The position numbers and the translations under genes are program-made. From Giesbergeria sp. (lineage in GTDB: Bacteria; Pseudomonadota; Gammaproteobacteria; Burkholderiales; Burkholderiaceae_C): a DNA stretch of 6,293 bases. Of the stretch, positions 1 to 6,293 are shown piece after piece. Numbering within the stretch: position 1 is the first letter of the stretch; the number at the start of each line of letters is the position of its first letter. The DNA lies in the NCBI GenBank assembly GCA_017998735.1, contig JAGOCN010000045.1, forward strand, positions 1 through 6,293, given 5' to 3'. The notes under the pieces were generated by a model. That model was not told the DNA's origin, did no database searches, and worked only from the letters and a program-made list of their open reading frames with translations.

Positions 1-3000
1 CGGTTCCGGTTCCGGTTCCGGTTCCGGCTCCAGTTCCAGTTCCAGTTCCGGCTCCAGTTCCAGTTCCGGCTCCGGCTCCAATTCCAGTTCCGGTTCCGGT
101 TCCGGTTCCGGTTCCAGCGCCCCCATCCTTCTCCGGCATTTCTGCCATGTGCGGTACCAGGCCAAAGCTGGCAATGGTCTTTTTCAGCGCTTCAAAGTCC
201 ACCGGCTTGGCGATGTGCGCGTCAAAGCCTTCGCGCTGGGCGCGCTGGGCGTCGGCGGCGCGGCCATAGCCGGTCACGGCAATGGTGCGCATGCGTGCGC
301 GCAGCTGCGCCTGGCCTGGCAGCCTGCGCAGTGCCGCCAGCAGCGCATAGCCGTCCATGCCGGGCATGCCGATGTCCGAAATCAGCAGTTCGTAGGGCTT
401 GTGCGCCAGCAGCTCCAGCGCCGCAGCGCCGCTGGTGGCCGTGTCCACCTGCGCGCCCTCGTGCTCCAGCACCACGGCAAACAGCCCCAGCGCGTCCTCC
501 ATGTCGTCCACCAGCAGCAGGCGCAGCCCCAGCAGCGGACGCGCTGCCGCTCTGGGCGCCGCCGCCGCCGCGCTGCTGCCTGCCAGCGGCAGCCGCACCG
601 TGAACATGGCCCCCTGGCCCAGGCCCTTGGACACCACGGCCACTTCGCCGCCCTGCGCCAGGCTCAGTTCCTGCACCAGGGCCAGCCCGATGCCCAGCCC
701 GCCCTGGTGCACCGAGGTGGCGCTGCCCTGCGCAAACATGCCAAACACCTGGTCCAGGTGCTCGGGTGCAATGCCGATGCCGGTGTCGGCCACGCACAGC
801 TGGGCAAAGGCGCCGCCCTCGGCCAGCGCCAGCGACACCCGCACGCTGCCGCCGGCGGGCGTGAACTTGATGGCGTTGTTCAGCAGGTTCCAGACAATCT
901 GCTCGACCCGCACCCGGTCGCACCACAGCTGCATCTCGGGCGCCGTGCACTGCCAGTCCAGCGCCACGCCCTTGCGCATGGCGTCGGTGCCGGCAATGTG
1001 CACGATGGCTTCCACCGCTTCCACGCCCACGGTCTCCAGCCGCAGCTGCAGCTTGCCGGTGCGTGCGCGCGACAGGTCCAGCAGGTCGTCGATCAGCTTG
1101 GCCTGGCTGCGCACGGCGCTGCGAATGTTGTCGCTGGCACGCTGCGCCAGCGCCACGCCGCGCAGTTCCGGCAGGTGCGAGAGCAGCTCGGCGCTGACCT
1201 GGATCAGGTTCAGCGGGTGCTTCAGCTCGTGCGACATCACCGCCAGAAACTGGTCCTTGAGCGCATTGGCGGCGCGCGCTTCGGTGTGCGCCTGCTGCTC
1301 GCGCTCCAGCAGCGCCTCGCGTTCGGCCTCCAGCGCCTTGCTGCCGGTCAGGTCGCGGGCAATCTTGACAAAACCGGTCGATTCGCTGTCGCGCAACTGC
1401 GTCATCACGCCGCTGCAGTAAAAGGTCGAGCCGTCCTTGCGCAGGTGCCAGCGCTCGTCTTCGGCGCGGCCGGTTTCGCGTGCGCCGCGCATTTCTGCCT
1501 CGGGCACGCCTTGGGCGCGGTCCTCGGGCGTGAAAAGCAGGCGGATGTGCCGGCCCAGCACCTCTGCGTCCTGGTAGCCGAATGCGCGCCGTGCGCCTTC
1601 GTTCCAGAACGTGATCAAACCATCGTCGTCCAGCGCCACGATGATGTAGTCGCGCGTGGTCAGCGCCGCCAGGCGCAGCCGCTCCTCACCGGCAACCACA
1701 AGCTGTTCGGCCTGGCGCAGCTCGGTCACATCGACAAACGCCAGCACCGCGCCGGCAATCTTGTTGTCGTTGGTGCGGTAGGGGCGCAGGCGCGCCAGGT
1801 AGTGGCGCCCCTCGGTGCTGCGCACCGGCCGCTCGATGGTGTGCAGCTCGCGCAGCACGGCGCCGATGTCCGCCTCCAGTTCGTCGTACTGCAGCCGGTG
1901 CGTGATGTCCAGCAGCAGCCGGTCGATGTCGCTGGCAATCAGGTTGAACAGCAATGCCGCCTGCGGCGTGAAGCGCTTGATGCGCATTGCCTCGTCGATG
2001 AACAGCGTGGCAATGTCGGTCGATGCCAGGAAGTTCTGCAGGTCGTCGTTGCTCTTGCTGGTTTCCTCGACGCGGCACTTGAGCTCGTAGTTGACCGTCA
2101 CCAGCTCCTCGTTCATCGACTGCAGTTCTTCCTTGCTGGTTTCCAGCTCCTCGGTGGCCGAGCGCAGTTCCTCGTTGATCGCCTGCAGCTCCTCGTTCGA
2201 GGCCTTGAGTTCCTCGGTCGAGATGTCGGCATGCTCGACCGTGTTGCGCAGGTGGTCCTTGAGCTGGCCGACCTCGGATTCAAGCTGCGTGATCAGCTGG
2301 CGGCCCAGGTCGTCCTGCGGCAAGGCTTCTTCGGTGGCGGGCGCTTCGCTGTCCTCGAAGGTCACCAGCACCATTGGCTCGGCCGGCGGCGGGGCCGGCA
2401 CCCGCGCCACCCGCAGGCGCGTCAGGCACTGGCTGCCGGCGTGGTCAAAGCGGATGCCGCGGGTGCATGCCGGCTGGCCGGTCTGCGCCAGCTGAAACAG
2501 CGCCGTGCGCAGCTCGATGCGCAGCGCCGGGTGGATGCTCGCCAGCAGTTCGGCGCTCAGCGGGCCGCTGCCTTGCTGCAGGTAGCGTCCGGCACCGTCG
2601 CTCAGGTGCAATATGTTGAGCTTGTGGTCGGCCAGCAGGCTGGGCGGTGACTGCAGTGCAATGGCGCGCGCATGCAGGTCGGCCACGTCCGCGCGGCCCG
2701 GCTCGCGCAGCACCGGCCCCGGCAGCAACGCGGCGTTGGCGCCGCTGGTGCGCTCGGCGCCACCTGCGGCCAGCAGCGGCAGGTGGCGCACCGCCTGCCC
2801 CTGCGGGTTGGCCTGGTAGAGGCGGTGCTTCTTGTCCACCAGGGTGAACAAGCCGCCAGCCGCATCGGGCGACTCGGAGGTGCCCAGAAACAGGTAGCCG
2901 CCGGGGCGCAGCGCAAAGCGGAACATCTCCAGGATGCTGGCCTGCGCCTTGCGCCCGACATAGATCAGCAGGTTGCGGCAGCAGATCAGGTCCAGGCGCG

Positions 3001-4321
3001 AGAACGGCGGGTCGCGCAGCACGTTGTGCATGGCAAACAGCACCGGCTCGCGCACCGCCTTGGACACGCGGTAGCCGTTGTCTTCGCGGGTGAAATGCTG
3101 CGCCAGGCGCGTAGGCGCCACATCGGTGGCAATGGACAGCGGATACAGCCCGGCGCGTGCCAGCGCCAGGGCACGCTCGTCAATGTCGGTGGCAAACACC
3201 TGAATGGGCATGGGCGCCGCTGCGGCGCTGCCGGAGGCGCTGGCCGCTTCGCGCAGCAGCATGGAGACCGAGTAGGCTTCCTCGCCGGTAGCGCAGCCGG
3301 CCACCCAGGCGCGCACCGCCTCGCCCGGCGCACGGTCCTTGAACAGCGCCGGCAGCACCTCGCGCTCCAGTGTTTCAAAGGCCTCGCGGTCGCGAAAGAA
3401 GTTGGTCACGCTGATCAGCATGTCCTGCAGCAGCGCGGCGGTCTCGCGGTGGTAGGTGCGCAGGTAGGTGCAGTAGGCGTTCAGGTCGGGCACGCCGCAC
3501 ACCTGCAGGCGCCGCTCGATGCGGCGCAGCACGGTGGCGCGCTTGTAGTGGCGAAAGTCGTGCCCGGTGCGCATGCGCAGCAATGCCATCACGTCCTGCA
3601 GCGCCTGCTCGGCGCGCTGCGCGTCGGCGCTGCTGGGCGGCAGCGCCACCGGGTCGCCGCTCTCGGCCAGGGTGGGCAACCAGATGCGCCGCGCATTGCC
3701 CCACAGCGCAAGCAGGCGCTGCGGCATGTCGGCCACCGGCAGCACGAAGTCGGCCGCGCCGGTGGCAATGGCGGCATTGGGCATGTCGGCAAATTCCGCA
3801 TCCTGCGGCGCCTGCACCAGCGCCACGCCGCCGCGCTCCTTGATGCGCTTGAGCCCTTCGGCCCCGTCCGCGCCGGTGCCCGACAGCACGATGCCGACGG
3901 CACGCATTTCATGCACCTGCGCCAGCGTGCGAAAGAACAGGTCAATCGCCACATGCGGCCCGCGCGTGCGCGTGGGCAGCTGCAGCTCCAGGTGGCCGTC
4001 GTTCATGCGCAGGTCCTGGCTGGGCGGAATGATGTAGACATGGTTGGCCTGCACCGGCACCCGGCCCTCCACCTGCAGCACCGGCATGCGGGTGCGCCGC
4101 TGCAAAATGGCGTCGGCACTGCTTTTGTGGTTGGGCGCCAGGTGCAGCACCACCACGAAGGCCATGCCCGAGTCAAATGGCATGTGCTCCAGAAACAGCT
4201 CCAGCGCCGCCAGCCCCCCGGCCGACGCGCCCAGCCCCACCACCGGAAAGTCCAGGTGGCTGGTCTGCAGGGTCTCGTCCTCTTCGGGATCGGGTGCGCG
4301 CGCGGTGTCGTCTTGTGCCAT
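1..4321 (-). CDS. CheB-CheR-PAS hybrid histidine kinase with C-terminal receiver domain (3' end off window)
   Basis: Reading down from the ATG at 4319-4321 gives 1440 uninterrupted codons with no stop before the window edge, so the C-terminus is missing. Domains seen: CheB methylesterase at about 25-205 (catalytic Ser33 in GASAGG, His60, Asp152 in GTGADG); CheR methyltransferase at about 235-503 (VTNFFRD 305-311, SAM-binding GCATGEE 342-348, ATDID 377-381, CRNLLIY 448-454); a degenerate PAS-like segment at about 558-655; a heptad coiled coil at about 675-760; PAS domains at about 763-868 and 880-992; a dimerisation helix with phospho-acceptor His1031 in SHELKHP; an ATPase domain with N-box 1145-1153, DTGIG 1179-1183 and GLGIG 1208-1212; and a receiver at about 1268-1388 with Asp1272/1273, phospho-acceptor Asp1316, Thr1350 and Lys1372. 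All key residues are present. I see no membrane span or signal peptide, so it is probably cytoplasmic. CheB lacks its usual N-terminal receiver. The input signal and the methylation or demethylation target are unknown. The product is a full-featured hybrid kinase, not a remnant. Confidence 0.95.
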   Translation of the reverse strand, partial: MAQDDTARAPDPEEDETLQTSHLDFPVVGLGASAGGLAALELFLEHMPFDSGMAFVVVLHLAPNHKSSADAILQRRTRMPVLQVEGRVPVQANHVYIIPPSQDLRMNDGHLELQLPTRTRGPHVAIDLFFRTLAQVHEMRAVGIVLSGTGADGAEGLKRIKERGGVALVQAPQDAEFADMPNAAIATGAADFVLPVADMPQRLLALWGNARRIWLPTLAESGDPVALPPSSADAQRAEQALQDVMALLRMRTGHDFRHYKRATVLRRIERRLQVCGVPDLNAYCTYLRTYHRETAALLQDMLISVTNFFRDREAFETLEREVLPALFKDRAPGEAVRAWVAGCATGEEAYSVSMLLREAASASGSAAAAPMPIQVFATDIDERALALARAGLYPLSIATDVAPTRLAQHFTREDNGYRVSKAVREPVLFAMHNVLRDPPFSRLDLICCRNLLIYVGRKAQASILEMFRFALRPGGYLFLGTSESPDAAGGLFTLVDKKHRLYQANPQGQAVRHLPLLAAGGAERTSGANAALLPGPVLREPGRADVADLHARAIALQSPPSLLADHKLNILHLSDGAGRYLQQGSGPLSAELLASIHPALRIELRTALFQLAQTGQPACTRGIRFDHAGSQCLTRLRVARVPAPPPAEPMVLVTFEDSEAPATEEALPQDDLGRQLITQLESEVGQLKDHLRNTVEHADISTEELKASNEELQAINEELRSATEELETSKEELQSMNEELVTVNYELKCRVEETSKSNDDLQNFLASTDIATLFIDEAMRIKRFTPQAALLFNLIASDIDRLLLDITHRLQYDELEADIGAVLRELHTIERPVRSTEGRHYLARLRPYRTNDNKIAGAVLAFVDVTELRQAEQLVVAGEERLRLAALTTRDYIIVALDDDGLITFWNEGARRAFGYQDAEVLGRHIRLLFTPEDRAQGVPEAEMRGARETGRAEDERWHLRKDGSTFYCSGVMTQLRDSESTGFVKIARDLTGSKALEAEREALLEREQQAHTEARAANALKDQFLAVMSHELKHPLNLIQVSAELLSHLPELRGVALAQRASDNIRSAVRSQAKLIDDLLDLSRARTGKLQLRLETVGVEAVEAIVHIAGTDAMRKGVALDWQCTAPEMQLWCDRVRVEQIVWNLLNNAIKFTPAGGSVRVSLALAEGGAFAQLCVADTGIGIAPEHLDQVFGMFAQGSATSVHQGGLGIGLALVQELSLAQGGEVAVVSKGLGQGAMFTVRLPLAGSSAAAAAPRAAARPLLGLRLLLVDDMEDALGLFAVVLEHEGAQVDTATSGAAALELLAHKPYELLISDIGMPGMDGYALLAALRRLPGQAQLRARMRTIAVTGYGRAADAQRAQREGFDAHIAKPVDFEALKKTIASFGLVPHMAEMPEKDGGAGTGTGTGTGTGIGAGAGTGTGAGTGTGTGAGTGTGTGT
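2..115 (-). repeat. 19-copy hexanucleotide array encoding a Gly-Thr/Gly-Ala tail
   Basis: Nineteen consecutive 6-base units, with no indel, cover 2-115. On the plus strand they are GGTTCC (8), AGTTCC (6), GGCTCC (4) and AATTCC (1). In the frame of the hybrid kinase they encode residues 1403-1440 as strict Gly-X dipeptides: Gly-Thr fourteen times, Gly-Ala four times, Gly-Ile once. The Gly codon is GGA in every unit, although GGC and GGG dominate elsewhere in the gene. All differences between units are single transitions or pairs of transitions in the second codon. The array follows a short linker after the receiver domain and is cut by the window edge, so its full length is unknown. Copy changes would lengthen or shorten the tail without shifting the frame. 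Confidence 0.95.
2081..2218 (-). other. Heptad coiled-coil signalling helix within the hybrid kinase
   Basis: Within the hybrid kinase, residues 702-747 carry Glu-Glu-Leu at exactly seven-residue spacing six times in a row (703-705, 710-712, 717-719, 724-726, 731-733, 738-740), then Tyr-Glu-Leu at 745-747. This places Leu at the same heptad position seven times and indicates a parallel coiled coil. It joins the CheB/CheR half to the PAS/kinase half. From its position I infer that it sets dimerisation and passes conformational signals between the two halves. Similar acidic heptads occur in other CheB/CheR-PAS fusions, as I remember the family. Confidence 0.85.
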
Positions 4322-4447
4322 GGGTGTCTCCTGGGCAACATGGTAAGCCCGCGTCCTGCACGCCCGCCCGCCGCAGGCGCGTTAGCCTTGCAGTCCAGCT
4401 GCCCGCGCTTTGCAAGAGCAGCATTGCAGCCAAGAAAGACCTGTTCC
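4322..4447. promoter_or_regulatory. Divergent intergenic region between hybrid kinase and ene-reductase
   Basis: These 126 bases separate two genes transcribed away from each other, so both promoters are expected here. I see no convincing sigma-70 -35/-10 pair on either strand. Two weaker signals are present. One is an inverted repeat, CTTGCA at 4387-4392 and TGCAAG at 4411-4416, with half-sites 24 bases apart, which could be an operator. The other, at 4417-4433 on the minus strand, is a partial sigma-54-like match, TTGGC then TGCT with the GG and GC at the required 10-base gap, but lacking the ACG of the consensus. The ene-reductase has only a weak ribosome binding site, AAGAAAG at 4432-4438, nine bases before its ATG. 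The regulatory assignments are speculative. Confidence 0.4.
4327..4332 (-). promoter_or_regulatory. Shine-Dalgarno site of the hybrid kinase gene
   Basis: On the minus strand AGGAGA lies five bases before the ATG at 4319-4321. This strong ribosome binding site fixes the start. A second ATG at 4339-4341 is out of frame with the gene and lies upstream of this site, so it is not the start. The chosen start gives a short acidic leader of 24 residues before the first CheB strand. Confidence 0.8.
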
Positions 4448-5557
4448 ATGACCCACCTTCTCTACCAACCCACCACCGCCGGCGCCCTGCGGCTGGACAA
4501 CCGCATTGCCATGGCGCCGCTGACGCGCAACCGCGCGCCGGGCGCCATCCCCACACCGCTGATGGCCACCTATTACGCGCAGCGCGCCAGCGCCGGCCTG
4601 CTGATTTCCGAGGCCACCGCCATCAGCCCGCAGGCGCAGGGCTACTCCGACGTGCCCGGCCTGTACAGCACCGAGCAGCTCGACGGCTGGAAGCGCGTGA
4701 CCGAAGCCGTGCACCAGGCCGGCGGCACCATCGTGGCGCAGCTGTGGCATGTGGGCCGCATCTCGCACACCGACCTGCAGCCGGACAACGCCGCGCCGGT
4801 GGCGCCGTCGGCCATCCGCTCGCACACCCAGACGGTGCTGATCCGCGAGGGCGTGGCCACGCGCGTGGAAACGTCGATGCCGCGCGCGCTCGACGCCGCC
4901 GAGCTGCCCGGCATCGTGCTGGACTTCCGCCATGCGGCGCGCAACGCCATTGCCTGCGGTTTTGACGGCGTGGAAATCCACGGCGCCAACGGCTACCTGC
5001 TGGACCAGTTTCTGAAAACCGGCGCCAACCAGCGCACGGACGACTATGGCGGCAGCATCAGGAACCGCGCCCGCCTGATGCTGGAAGTGGTGCGCGGCGT
5101 GGTGGACGAAATCGGCAGCGAGCGCACTGCCATCCGCCTCTCGCCGGTCACGCCGGCCAACGGCATCGAGGACGACAACCCGCAGCAGCTGTTCGACTAT
5201 TTGCTGGCGCAGCTGGGGCCTTTGGGCCTGGCCTATGTGCACACCATCGAAGGCGCCACCGGCGGCAAGCGCACCCTGGCCGAGCGCCCGTTCGACTACG
5301 GGCAATTGCGCAGCATCTACCGCAAGGCCGGCGGCCAGGGCGCCTGGATGGTGAACAACGCCTACGACAAGGCCATGGCCGAGCACGCAGTGGAAAGCGG
5401 GCATGCCGACATCGTTGCCTTTGGCCGCCCGTTCATTGCCAACCCCGACCTGGTGCAGCGCCTGCGGCGCGGCGCGCCGCTCAACACCCCCGACCCCGAC
5501 ACCTTCTATGGCGGCGGCGCCAGGGGCTACACCGACTACCCGGCGCTGGAAGGCTGA
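4448..5557 (+). CDS. nemA: Old Yellow Enzyme family ene-reductase (NemA-type, FMN-dependent)
   Basis: A complete 369-residue protein, the usual length of this family. It should use FMN and NAD(P)H to reduce activated C=C bonds of enals, enones, maleimides and maleate-like compounds, and in some relatives nitro compounds or nitrate esters, in the cytoplasm. The TIM-barrel sequence is intact: NRIAMAPLTRNR at 18-29 with FMN-contacting Thr26; Gln98 and Trp100 in the QLWHVGR block 98-104; substrate-binding pair His178/Asn181 and proton-donor Tyr183 in EIHGANGYLLDQF 176-188; NQRTDDYGGS 194-203; Arg230; FMN-phosphate motif GRPFIANPDL 326-335; and the C-terminal FYGGGARGYTDYP signature 353-365. The start matches family N-termini (short leader then NRI.MAPLTR). 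The frame stays open upstream of the ATG, but there it is antisense to the hybrid kinase and not protein-like. The gene stands alone with a terminator just downstream. The exact substrate cannot be read from sequence; the nemA name reflects family resemblance, not a tested role. Confidence 0.95.
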   Translation: MTHLLYQPTTAGALRLDNRIAMAPLTRNRAPGAIPTPLMATYYAQRASAGLLISEATAISPQAQGYSDVPGLYSTEQLDGWKRVTEAVHQAGGTIVAQLWHVGRISHTDLQPDNAAPVAPSAIRSHTQTVLIREGVATRVETSMPRALDAAELPGIVLDFRHAARNAIACGFDGVEIHGANGYLLDQFLKTGANQRTDDYGGSIRNRARLMLEVVRGVVDEIGSERTAIRLSPVTPANGIEDDNPQQLFDYLLAQLGPLGLAYVHTIEGATGGKRTLAERPFDYGQLRSIYRKAGGQGAWMVNNAYDKAMAEHAVESGHADIVAFGRPFIANPDLVQRLRRGAPLNTPDPDTFYGGGARGYTDYPALEG

Positions 5558-5567
5558 GGGCGGCAGG

Positions 5568-5610
5568 GCAGCGCAGGCATTTGCACTGCTGCGCTGTTGC
5601 GCTGCTTTTT
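5568..5610 (+). terminator. Probable intrinsic terminator of the ene-reductase gene
   Basis: Starting eleven bases after the stop codon, GCAGCGCA at 5568-5575 pairs perfectly with TGCGCTGC at 5598-5605, which is followed at once by five T at 5606-5610. The loop is 22 bases. A competing 3' arm, CTGCGCTG at 5589-5596, pairs perfectly with CAGCGCAG at 5569-5576 with a 12-base loop but is not next to the T-run. The GC-rich stem plus U-tract fits Rho-independent termination; the large loop is the weak point. Confidence 0.6.
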
Positions 5611-5618
5611 AAAATAAG

Positions 5619-5680
5619 GGTCAAAACAGGCTCCAGCGCTTACCCAGCCTGCGCCAGCAGCTCCTGTTTCAATAGCAAAC
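5619..5680. repeat. Comamonadaceae-type intergenic hairpin repeat
   Basis: The segment from GGTCAAAACAGG to AATAGC forms an interrupted hairpin: AAACAGG at 5624-5630 pairs with CCTGTTT at 5663-5669, an internal loop follows, then GCGC at 5636-5639 pairs with GCGC at 5651-5654 around an 11-base loop. The order of blocks (GGTCAAAACAGG, CTCCAGCGCTTACCC, GCGCCAGCAGCTCCTG, AATAGC) resembles a short dispersed intergenic element that I remember from Acidovorax, Comamonas and Delftia genomes; this is from memory and unverified. Only one copy lies in the window. It sits between convergent genes, where it could help end or stabilise transcripts from either side. Confidence 0.55.
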
Positions 5681-5754
5681 TCAGGGCTTGCTGCAGGCGG
5701 GCCGCATGCCGGCCAGGGCCCAACCGCTTCCGTCCGGCCAGCGCAGGGCGCGCT

Positions 5755-6293
5755 TCAAAAGCACGACTGCAGCGCATTGCCGGCCAGCGCCGGGCGCAGC
5801 GGGGCCAGCTGTGCGCGCAGCGCGCTGTCCACCAGCGGCAGGCGCAGCTGAAAGCTGACCACCTCGGGCCTGTCAACCACCACGCGGGCGGTGCGCACCG
5901 CGTCGCCGTTCTTGCGCTCCAGCATGGCCAGGGCGCGGTCGGCGGCTTCTTCGGTGGAAAAGCGCCCCAGCGACAGGCCCGGCTCCAGCGCCGCCACGCC
6001 GGCGCGGTCGTAGGACACATTGCGGGCGCGCAGCTCGGCGCGCTTCTTGCCCAGCGCATCGGCATCGGCAAACTTGCCCAGGTACACCATCCAGCGCCCC
6101 GGCGTGGTGCGGCGCTCCAGGCTCCAGCTGCCCTGCGGCAGCACGCTGGCGGCGCGGCGCCAGGCAGTGGCCTCGGCGGTGTCAAAAGGCCCGGCCTGCA
6201 GGCATTCGCCGCGCTCGGCGGCCACCGGCACGGTGGTGCGGCCGCTGTCGGCCGGGGCGCCGGCGGCGGACACCACCACGGCGGGTTGCGGCG
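5755..6293 (-). CDS. SPOR-domain protein, C-terminal part (5' end off window)
   Basis: The frame is open from the right edge to the TGA at 5755-5757 and gives 178 visible residues. No convincing start is visible: the GTG at 6277-6279 has no good ribosome binding site, and the frame continues upstream as Pro-Gln-Pro-Ala, so the gene most likely begins outside the window. After a Pro/Ala-rich linker come GECLQAGPF at 28-36 and two SPOR-like halves, RWMVYLGKF...KKRAELRARNV (66-92) and LSLGRFSTEEAADRALAMLERKNG (106-129), then a short C-terminal extension to about 178. SPOR domains bind denuded septal peptidoglycan glycan strands, so an envelope or division role is likely. Related beta-proteobacterial proteins, as I remember them, start with one membrane helix and lie near birA and coaX; neither can be seen here. 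It is convergent with the ene-reductase gene. Confidence 0.8.
   Translation of the reverse strand, partial: PQPAVVVSAAGAPADSGRTTVPVAAERGECLQAGPFDTAEATAWRRAASVLPQGSWSLERRTTPGRWMVYLGKFADADALGKKRAELRARNVSYDRAGVAALEPGLSLGRFSTEEAADRALAMLERKNGDAVRTARVVVDRPEVVSFQLRLPLVDSALRAQLAPLRPALAGNALQSCF

Noticed and set aside
2..115. CRISPR array or direct-repeat attachment site
   Set aside because: The 6-base units are contiguous without spacers and stay in the reading frame of the kinase, so they are a coding microsatellite.
222..950. Minus-strand open frame of 242 codons
   Set aside because: It is out of frame with the kinase gene, overlaps its ATPase and receiver domains and gives a Gly/Arg/Ala-rich, motif-free product.
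149..4447. Very long open plus-strand frames (149-2650 and 2672 onward) antisense to the hybrid kinase
   Set aside because: They are in exact codon register with the minus-strand gene, so a stop would require TTA, CTA or TCA on the sense strand. These are rare in such GC-rich coding DNA; the one break at 2648-2650 is a sense TCA codon. The translations are rich in His, Gln, Arg and Ala with no recognisable domain.
5697..5712. Small inverted repeat GGCCG/CGGCC as terminator of the SPOR gene
   Set aside because: The stem is only five bases and no T-run follows on the minus strand; such matches are expected by chance in this base composition.
5640..6185. Minus-strand open frame of 181 codons over the SPOR gene
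   Set aside because: It is out of frame with the SPOR reading frame, low in complexity and Pro/Arg/Trp-rich; the SPOR frame has the family motifs.
1..6293. A novel defence, mobile or biosynthetic system
   Set aside because: Only a signalling kinase, an ene-reductase and a SPOR protein are present, with no transposase, integrase, nuclease, toxin-antitoxin pair or biosynthetic cluster genes.

Overview
The window is GC-rich DNA with a strong G/C preference at third codon positions. Gene content, a SPOR-domain protein of a familiar beta-proteobacterial type, and an intergenic hairpin repeat resembling one I remember from Acidovorax, Comamonas and Delftia all point to the order Burkholderiales, most likely family Comamonadaceae. 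That placement is inference; no rRNA or other marker gene is present.

Layout: (1) Positions 1-4321, minus strand, hold one very large gene that runs off the left edge. It encodes a soluble fusion of a CheB methylesterase domain, a CheR methyltransferase domain, a degenerate PAS-like domain, a heptad coiled coil, two PAS domains, a histidine kinase core and a receiver domain, followed by a low-complexity Gly-Thr/Gly-Ala tail still in progress at the window edge. (2) Positions 4322-4447 are a 126-base divergent promoter region. (3) Positions 4448-5557, plus strand, encode a complete FMN-dependent Old Yellow Enzyme family ene-reductase of the NemA type. (4) Positions 5558-5754 lie between convergent genes and hold a probable intrinsic terminator and a Comamonadaceae-type repeat hairpin. 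(5) Positions 5755-6293, minus strand, hold the 3' part of a SPOR-domain gene whose N-terminus is off the right edge.

The hybrid kinase and the ene-reductase are divergent neighbours and could share control sequences, but nothing shows a functional link. No cheA, cheW, cheY or receptor gene is visible, so the CheB/CheR fusion looks like an orphan signalling protein rather than part of a standard chemotaxis operon. The convergent SPOR gene is probably an unrelated envelope or cell-division-associated gene. I see no mobile element, CRISPR array, RNA gene or clear defence system. The most unusual feature is the perfect 19-unit hexanucleotide array at the left edge that encodes the repeating tail of the hybrid kinase.
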